Of a DNA stretch of 22,179 nt, positions 17,416 to 22,179 are shown piece after piece. Source of the DNA: Pelagophyceae sp. CCMP2097 (lineage: Eukaryota > Sar > Pelagophyceae). Numbering within the stretch: position 1 is the stretch's first letter; every line of letters starts with the position of its first letter. The DNA is taken from positions 95,541 to 117,719 of the forward strand of contig MU657309.1 in the NCBI GenBank assembly GCA_026770575.1. The letters run 5' to 3'. Under the pieces are notes generated by a model. It saw only the letters and a list, made by a program, of their open reading frames with translations. It had not been told where the DNA came from and made no database searches. Position numbers and translations under genes: made by a program.

Positions 17416-18057
17416 TCACGAGCTGGACCAGCCAGCAGCCGGGGTGAGGTGCTTTCGCCGAGCGAGCCGGCGCCGCCGATGGGTTGGTATAGGTTGGTCT
17501 CGGTTTCCAGTCGGGTGGTCCGTGCGATGGCGGCAGTCCGCCTGCCCCGAGGCCTGCACTACTACTGCCACGCTCTGCCTCATTTCCAGAGTCGATGGAC
17601 GGGTCCTCGCCCGGCCGCACCGTGCCGGCTCCAGCGGGTACGTTGACGGCGCGCGTTTGGGCGGCGCGGGCCACGAAGGCTCGTCCGGGCCTGCGTCGCC
17701 CAAGGTCTTGTGCAGACGGCGTAGCACGGCGGCGACGCGCGCCGGGCGCCGACCGCGGCCGTCCGACACGGGCGTCGGGCGAGCGCGGAGTGGCGGTGGG
17801 GCGTCCTTCGCTTCAAAGTCCAGCGGGTCGGTCGAGTGGCACCCCAGTACCCTTGCCTGCAGGTGTAGAGGTCCCCCCCAGTTCGCTTGCAGAGGGTTCT
17901 CGGTGGGGTCGGCCTGGAAGTAGACGGCCGCTGCGTGGCGCATGCCGCCCGATTTGCGGCCGGAGGCCATGAGCGTCTCCCACGCGGCCAGGATGCCACG
18001 CTTAACCACGCCCTGCCGCCGCGGAGACTTCGTCGCGGCACTGCGGCGCGCCGGCAT
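17416..18057 (-). CDS. Unrecognised open frame, probably with undetected introns
   Basis: A 213-codon minus-strand frame from ATG 18057. The first two thirds look coding: GILAAWETLMASGRKSGGM, then HAAAVYFQADPTENPLQ, NWGGPLHLQARVLGCHSTDP, DFEAKDAPPPLRARPTP and RVAAVLRRLHKTLGDAG, with high third-position GC. The last third (Arg/His-rich, ending AAGWSSS) looks like read-through of an intron. A neighbouring frame offers NLYQPIGGAGSLGEST as a more natural continuation. The start has the context GCCATGCC. No domain recognised. It lies 380 bases beyond the stop of the SWEET-RING gene, same strand. Confidence 0.4.
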   Translation of the reverse strand: MPARRSAATKSPRRQGVVKRGILAAWETLMASGRKSGGMRHAAAVYFQADPTENPLQANWGGPLHLQARVLGCHSTDPLDFEAKDAPPPLRARPTPVSDGRGRRPARVAAVLRRLHKTLGDAGPDEPSWPAPPKRAPSTYPLEPARCGRARTRPSTLEMRQSVAVVVQASGQADCRHRTDHPTGNRDQPIPTHRRRRLARRKHLTPAAGWSSS

Positions 18058-18437
18058 GGCGGTCGTCGCGGCCGCGACGAAGCGGGCTGCGCGAGCGAGG
18101 CGTATGGAGCGAGTCCTCGGCGAAAGTGTGAGGCGAAAGTGTGAGATCAGCGTCCACGCGCATCACTCCGTTCCCTCAGCTCCGTGCCCGCTCGATCGGT
18201 GGCGCCCGGTGCGTCTGGTGTAAAGTACGAAGGAGTATATTAATAAGAAGGAATGCACGGCGACGCCGGCGGGGGCACGAGGGGAGGGATGTGGCGAGTC
18301 GCAGGCCAGAAGGACCAATTCGCGACTCGTTGAGGGCACCGCGGGTTCAACCCCCGGCGCCGCGTCTTCGGTGCCCAAGCGTGCGCTGCTCGCGCGCGCC
18401 GCTCTGCCGAAATGTTTCGCCGGGTTTCGCCGGGCGT
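18058..18437. other. Intergenic interval between two minus-strand genes
   Basis: Contains an AT-rich patch (GTATATTAATAAGAAGG, ~18235) on the 3' side of the SWEET-RING gene. Read on the minus strand, TTATTAATATAC could supply a polyadenylation or TATA-like signal. A tRNA-like T-arm at ~18340-18360 was examined and rejected. GAAAGTGTGAG is tandemly doubled near 18122-18143. Confidence 0.45.
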
Positions 18438-19784
18438 TTACTTCGCCGGCGCGGAGATGTCGTCGACCTCGCCCCGAGCGCCCACGTGCGACCCCCGGCG
18501 CCAGTTGGCGTAGCCGTCGCGGAAGGCCGTCAGCCTTGCGCGGAGGACGTCCGGGTTGAGCTCGTGCGGGTGGCGGCAGGTGGGGCAGAGTTGCAAGTCG
18601 ACGTCTGAGCACCGGTGGAGGCAGGCTAAGCAGAACCGGTGGCCGCAGTGTAAAGCCATCGCGGACTCGTCCAACGAGGCCAGGCAGACGGCGCAGTCGC
18701 CCGTGGCGCCGCCGCGCGCTGCGGAGAAGTCGATCATGGTGTGCGAAGGTCGATGCGCGGCAAAGTCTGCCGCCGCTTCTGCTTCGTTGCCCAGCAACCC
18801 CGTGGTCGAAGAAGACTTCTTCAGAGGCTTCTCAACGCCGTCGTACTCCAGCTTTTTCGCCTCGGCGGCCTCCTGGGCGTCGATGGCGTCGGCGATGTCT
18901 TGCGCGTCTTGCGCGTTGCACGCGATCTCAATGGCGGCCACTTCCGCCAATTCCACTGTGACAGCCAGCTCGACCCCACCTTCCTCTAAATCTTCGTACT
19001 TTGGCGCCTGCAGCTTGGCGCCGCCCTTGTTCGGGATGCACAAGCAAAGTAAAAGTTGTAAAATGGAAAGAACGCAGCCGACGACGTTGGGGCCCCAGAT
19101 GAACACGTCGTCCACGACTAAACCATACACCATCCATAAAGCGGAGCAGGCGAGGCAGATGGCCGACATCGGCGCGTATAACGAAGACGAGTCGCGCTGC
19201 TTGATGATAGTGCCCATCATCGAAAGGGGCGCCGTGTAAAAGCAAAACAGAACAGCGCAAACAGTATACCCGCAATAGGAAGCGGCGTCCGCGCGCGGGA
19301 GGTAGAACATGCTCGCGAAGCTGAAGAGGCCCCAGAAGCACAGCCAGCCGACCAAACCTTTTAAAGCGGTTGTCTTTTGCGAGGCGTCCTTCTTGTTACC
19401 GTCGTCTGCTAATTCAACAGTCTTCAGGCACAGCCAGACGCCGATCAGCAAGCCCGGGAAGTTGGACCAGAAGACCCACTGGTCCCCGACCAGGAACGCG
19501 TAGACGAGCCAGCCCAGGGTGTTGCCGACCTAAACGTACGGACGTTTCACCATAGGTTTTGCTATACGATCATCGGGGGGGGCTTTGCCGGAGGCGGAGG
19601 GGCGCCCGCGGTCGGGGAGGGGACTCACCATGAAGTGGTACTGGGCGCAGTTCAGGGCCCCGAGGCCTTTTCCTCGCCGTTGCTGCGTCCGGACGGCAAA
19701 GACGTTGGAGGCGAACATCGCGGTAGCCAGGCCGCACCCGAGCAGCGGCGCGAGCACGCGCTGGGCCATCTCGCCCGTGTCCAT
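18438..19784 (-). CDS. SWEET sugar transporter fused to a C-terminal RING finger, two exons
   Basis: Exons 19784-19629 and 19529-18438, intron 99 nt (GTGAGT...TTTAG), phase 0; 415 aa. First MtN3 repeat: LAPLLGCGLATAMFASNVFAV, then ALNCAQYHFM|VGNTLGWLVYAF and WSNFPGLLIGVWL. A linker TM (LVGWLCFWGLFSFASMFYL) follows. Second MtN3 repeat: VCAVLFCFYTAPLSMMGTII, LYAPMSAICLACSALWMVYGL, and WGPNVVGCVLSILQLLL; the two Asn (SNFPG, GPNVVG) match substrate-pocket positions. The first-repeat prolines of the usual proline tetrad are absent. After an Ala/Glu/Asp-rich cytosolic linker comes a C3HC4 RING: C331, C334, C347, H349, C352, C355, C367, C370. RING domains recruit E2 for ubiquitin transfer. Expected location is the plasma or an internal membrane with the RING in the cytosol. 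The fusion is carried on one exon, so it is not an artefact of splice choice. Confidence 0.9.
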
Positions 19785-20585
19785 GGCGCCGGATTAAGGA
19801 CGACCACTCGCTCAAGAAAGACGCCCAGTGCTTCTGAGGGGGCAAAGGAGGCAGCGGATGCTGCGAAAGTGTGGGTGAAGTTTGACGCACTTCAGTTTGA
19901 TCAATCGCTCACCGCAATACGTCAGAGATCAAACGGCCAGATTCGACGCCCGCGCGGCCAGGAAGGCGCTTCGACGTGCTGCCTCGGCAGAGGGCGCAAA
20001 GGCGGCGCTCACAGTGGGGTCGCCGCTTCGCTTCGGCGCGGCGCGGCGCCGGCGCGGCGTTTTCAAACAAAGATTTGATCCAGTCTTCGCGTCCGGTGCG
20101 TGGTGCACAAAATTTAAGAAGAAGTCTCCGCCGGTGGGTTCCCCATAACCGAAGAACTCGCATTTAAATTTTGCAGAGGTTCATTTAGCTCCAAGCGATG
20201 TTGAGGATTTTTAAAATGAGCCCATAAACTACGAAACCGCCTCCGAAGCACAAAAAATCTCGAGGATTTTTAAACGAAGCACCACCTTGGCGTTCGCGAG
20301 CGGCTCCAGAGGTGGGTTGATACGGCGCGTGTCGTGGACGCGCAGGGCGTGGGCGAGCAGAGGCAGACAAGGAGCCGCAGAGATCGAATAGTTTCCAAGG
20401 GCAAGGGACGCCGCACGCCGAGTCTAGGGGGCGCTCCGCCGGCTCCAGGTGGCGCTCCGATGCTGCGCGGGAGGGCGTCCCTCGGTCGCGTCGAGCTGCG
20501 TCTTCTTTGCCTGAAACTGCGCGTTGTCATGCAGTATAATTATATTTTACTGTTATTCGAAGTATCGACAGCACATCAGCAACCA
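19785..20585. other. Gene-poor interval upstream of the SWEET-RING gene
   Basis: No ATG-initiated frame with support. A plus-strand patch at ~19940-20090 (ARAARKALRRAASAEGAKAAL) is basic and Ala-rich but lacks a start. GAGGATTTTTAAA occurs at ~20203 and ~20261. GC falls toward 20520-20560, where an AT-rich stretch (TATAATTATATTTTAC) precedes the tRNA pseudogene. Confidence 0.5.
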
Positions 20586-20657
20586 CCTAGCTTAGCTTAG
20601 TTGGTACATGTAGAGCGTTTGACTGTAGAAAAACAATAATAACCATCAAATGGTCGC
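20586..20657 (+). pseudogene. Truncated tRNA-Tyr copy
   Basis: It starts CCTAGCT like the intact tRNA at 21432, has the D arm with an extra ~6 bases in the loop (TTGGTACATGTAGAGC), and the same anticodon stem and GTA anticodon. It also carries a related A-rich intron and the TCAAATGGTCGC 3' arm. After 20657 the T arm and 3' acceptor strand are missing. Box B is therefore absent and it should not be transcribed or functional. Confidence 0.85.
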
Positions 20658-21431
20658 GTGCGTTTGGAATCTTGCGGCGTCGATTCGACGCCAACGACCG
20701 TCCAGCCCGCCTTCCTGACGCAGGCGTGGAGGCTCGACTCAGGGTGCCTTGCCGGATGCTGCGACCCCGTCTCCCCTCGCAGACCGTTCGAGCCGTGCCG
20801 TGTCCGTCTACGTCGCGCCTTTTGCGGGTGTGGTGGATTAACCGTGGTAATGCGACTCTGCCCACTACGGAAGCGAAGCAGTCCAGAATAACTCGGACTC
20901 GCGCGACCATCGATGCATCAATACTCGCCGCAGCCCACCCCGGCCGTCCAGGACGCGAAAGCGCCGTTCAAAGGACCGTCGAACGTTGCCTCCCGGCACT
21001 GTCCAGCCGAGGATCGCGTCGAAGCGGCGCGTCCTGGCGCGTCCTATTAAAACCATACGACCCCGTTTACACCTCCGAGTTGCCCGAGCAGCGTCGTTCG
21101 CCCAACGGTTATTCGAAGCGGCGGGGGAGATCAGAAGCGTGGTGGACCATCGGGCAGTCACAACTTTCAGCATCGTGCACAGAATAGCATCCTGTGTAGC
21201 TCGCGCGTGACGCCATCGAACCCGTGGCGTGGCGGTGCCGAGCTGAAAAGGTATGCCAGAAGGGTGTCTCTGACTGTCTCAGAGCGCTTGAGCTCTCCTT
21301 GCAGAGAAGTGTACTCGGGCGCCCTGGGCGACCCTTAAGAACTGCGGATTAAATTAAATGTGCAGAGAGAGAGTATCAAGAAATGCAAATCGCCGAAATC
21401 TGCCTTGCTCGAGCACATCAGCCCATGAAAG
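20658..21431. other. Interval between tRNA pseudogene and tRNA, no gene seen
   Basis: Mixed-composition sequence with short open frames on both strands and no recognisable motif. The last ~100 bases before the tRNA are AT-richer (GATTAAATTAAATGTGC, ~21348). They include GAGCACATCAGC, which is also found as CAGCACATCAGC just before the pseudogene, so the duplication included some 5' flank. Confidence 0.5.
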
Positions 21432-21519
21432 CCTAGCTTAGCTCAGTTGGCAGAGCGTTTGACTGTAGAAAACAAAAATAACCATCAAATGGTCGCTGGT
21501 TCGATTCCGGCAGCTGGGA
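21432..21519 (+). tRNA. tRNA-Tyr(GTA) with a 15-nt intron
   Basis: Acceptor CCTAGCT pairs with AGCTGGG (one G-U), discriminator A. D arm contains TAGCTCAGTTGG (box A). Anticodon stem TTTGA/TCAAA is perfect and the loop reads CTGTAG. An A-rich intron at 21469-21483 follows G37, the canonical eukaryotic position. T arm CTGGTTCGATTCCGG contains box B. Mature length is 73 nt without CCA, which is not encoded. A T-run downstream (21521-21537) is a typical RNA polymerase III terminator. Confidence 0.97.
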
Positions 21520-22048
21520 CATTTTTGCTCTTTTTATGCTAATTTTACATTTTTAGCGAGCGCACCCGTGAGAAACGTCGACCGTGCCGACAGCCGCTCC
21601 CGAACAGATTGGACATGGTGCGCAGCGCCGAAAATAGGGCAGTCTTCTACGAACGATCGAAAGCAGTATGGCCTCGGGATAATACAATTGTAGAGAAAGC
21701 AGTCCGACCGCACGAAGCCGAGTTTCCCGTGAGAAACGGAACGAACATCTCGAACAACCACCGGCCTGAGATGTCCATAAACTGGATTAACGGCGCGACA
21801 GAAAACACCGCGACCCCGATAAGGCGGCGCGCCGTTGAACTTGCGGTCAAGATATGCCGAAAACCCGACCGTCGACCGCATGAGAACCCACACATCAACT
21901 GTTCCAGCGCATCGCCCTGTAAGTAAGCCGACACCGAATCGCCACAGGCACTGCAGCCCGGCGCTGTGTGGCCAAACACGATTATTACAAGAGCACGCCG
22001 GAGGCACACGGAGGACCCGACTTCGAGCGAAGGATACAGACAAATCCC
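21520..22048. other. Interval with two overlapping minus-strand frames, no recognised gene
   Basis: After the pol III T-runs, two long minus-strand frames overlap in different phases (21534-22043 and 21647-22141) and a plus-strand frame covers 21609-21926. Base composition is lower in GC than the coding regions and none shows domain motifs or coding bias I trust. It could be the distal upstream region of a gene that starts beyond the window. Confidence 0.45.
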
Positions 22049-22171
22049 GGAGATGTCTCCTATCGTGTTGTTAGGAAGAGCAAAAGGGATATCGCGTCCC
22101 AGTGCTCTGGTCCGCTGGAGACTGGGTATATAAAGAGTCACGACATGCTCCTATATACCCACGGCACCCCA
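22049..22171 (+). repeat. Dispersed inverted repeat, copy B, with TATA box
   Basis: About 95% identical to the reverse complement of 14193-14311. Orientation suggests it is the upstream region of a plus-strand gene starting past 22179. It includes the palindrome-like GGAGATGTCTCC, GGGATATCGCGTCCC and CTCCTATATACCC. Confidence 0.9.
22127..22134 (+). promoter_or_regulatory. TATA box candidate in copy B
   Basis: TATATAAA in GGGTATATAAAGAG. The same place in copy A reads GGGTAAAAAGAG. Promoter function is inferred from the motif and from copy A lying directly upstream of a gene. Confidence 0.5.
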
Positions 22172-22179
22172 TCTAAGTG

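Noticed and set aside
18256..18369. Possible tRNA gene around GCGGGTTCAACCCCCGG
   Set aside because: The T-arm-like sequence and a near-complementary CACGGCG/CGCCGCG pair exist, but there is no box A, no D arm or anticodon stem, and the span of ~114 nt is too long.
19882..20148. Plus-strand basic Ala-rich frame upstream of the SWEET-RING gene
   Set aside because: No ATG, no convincing splice acceptor, no motif; such frames are common at this GC content.
22049..22171. Spliceosomal snRNA or other structured RNA in the duplicated block
   Set aside because: No U1, U2, U4, U5 or U6 signature sequence is present; a TATA box and position upstream of a gene in copy A fit a promoter better.

Overview
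The window is eukaryotic nuclear DNA from a GC-rich alga, most likely one with a secondary (red-type) plastid. A pelagophyte-like stramenopile is my first guess and a haptophyte my second; this is inference. The reasons are very short spliceosomal introns (mostly 46-180 nt), an intron-containing tRNA-Tyr, dense single genes on both strands with no operons, and signal-peptide-like N-termini followed by basic, transit-like stretches on five predicted proteins. Exon chains were built by hand by following protein homology across GT-AG (and apparently GC-AG) boundaries. For the main genes the summed exon lengths are divisible by three and family motifs run across the joins.

Layout: 1-613 holds the end of an unrecognised plus-strand gene behind a GGGTCC-rich intron. 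660-1825 (minus) is a five-exon methionine-R-sulfoxide reductase B. 1826-5174 is poorly resolved: a diverged tandem duplication, the last exon of a Sel1-repeat protein, palindromic CCCTACGTAGGG clusters with telomere-like units, and terminal exons of two unrecognised genes. 5192-6561 (minus) is a six-exon D-3-phosphoglycerate dehydrogenase, divergent from a four-exon JmjC/cupin-like protein (6813-8518, plus). 8619-9095 (minus) is a small unknown. 9366-11209 (plus) is a four-exon chloroplast membrane protein of the Arabidopsis At5g03900 type, convergent with an intronless 539-aa orphan (11366-12985, minus). 13773-14124 (minus) is a 101-aa single-pass, probably plastid protein. 14660-16983 (minus) is a seven-exon alpha/beta hydrolase. 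17416-18057 (minus) is an unknown open frame. 18438-19784 (minus) is a SWEET sugar transporter fused to a C-terminal RING finger. 19785-22179 is gene-poor and AT-richer, with an intact tRNA-Tyr (21432-21519), a broken 5' copy of it (20586-20657), and at the very end a second, inverted copy of the DNA that lies upstream of the 101-aa gene.

How the genes relate: there is no pathway cluster. The common thread is the organelle or secretory route. MsrB (protein repair), PGDH (first step of phosphorylated serine synthesis), the At5g03900-like protein, the 101-aa protein and the 539-aa orphan all begin like proteins sent to the ER/plastid. The most unusual items are the SWEET-RING fusion, the duplicated promoter-like block at 14193-14311 and 22049-22171, the apparent GC-AG introns, and the repeated occurrence of short tandem duplications inside introns.
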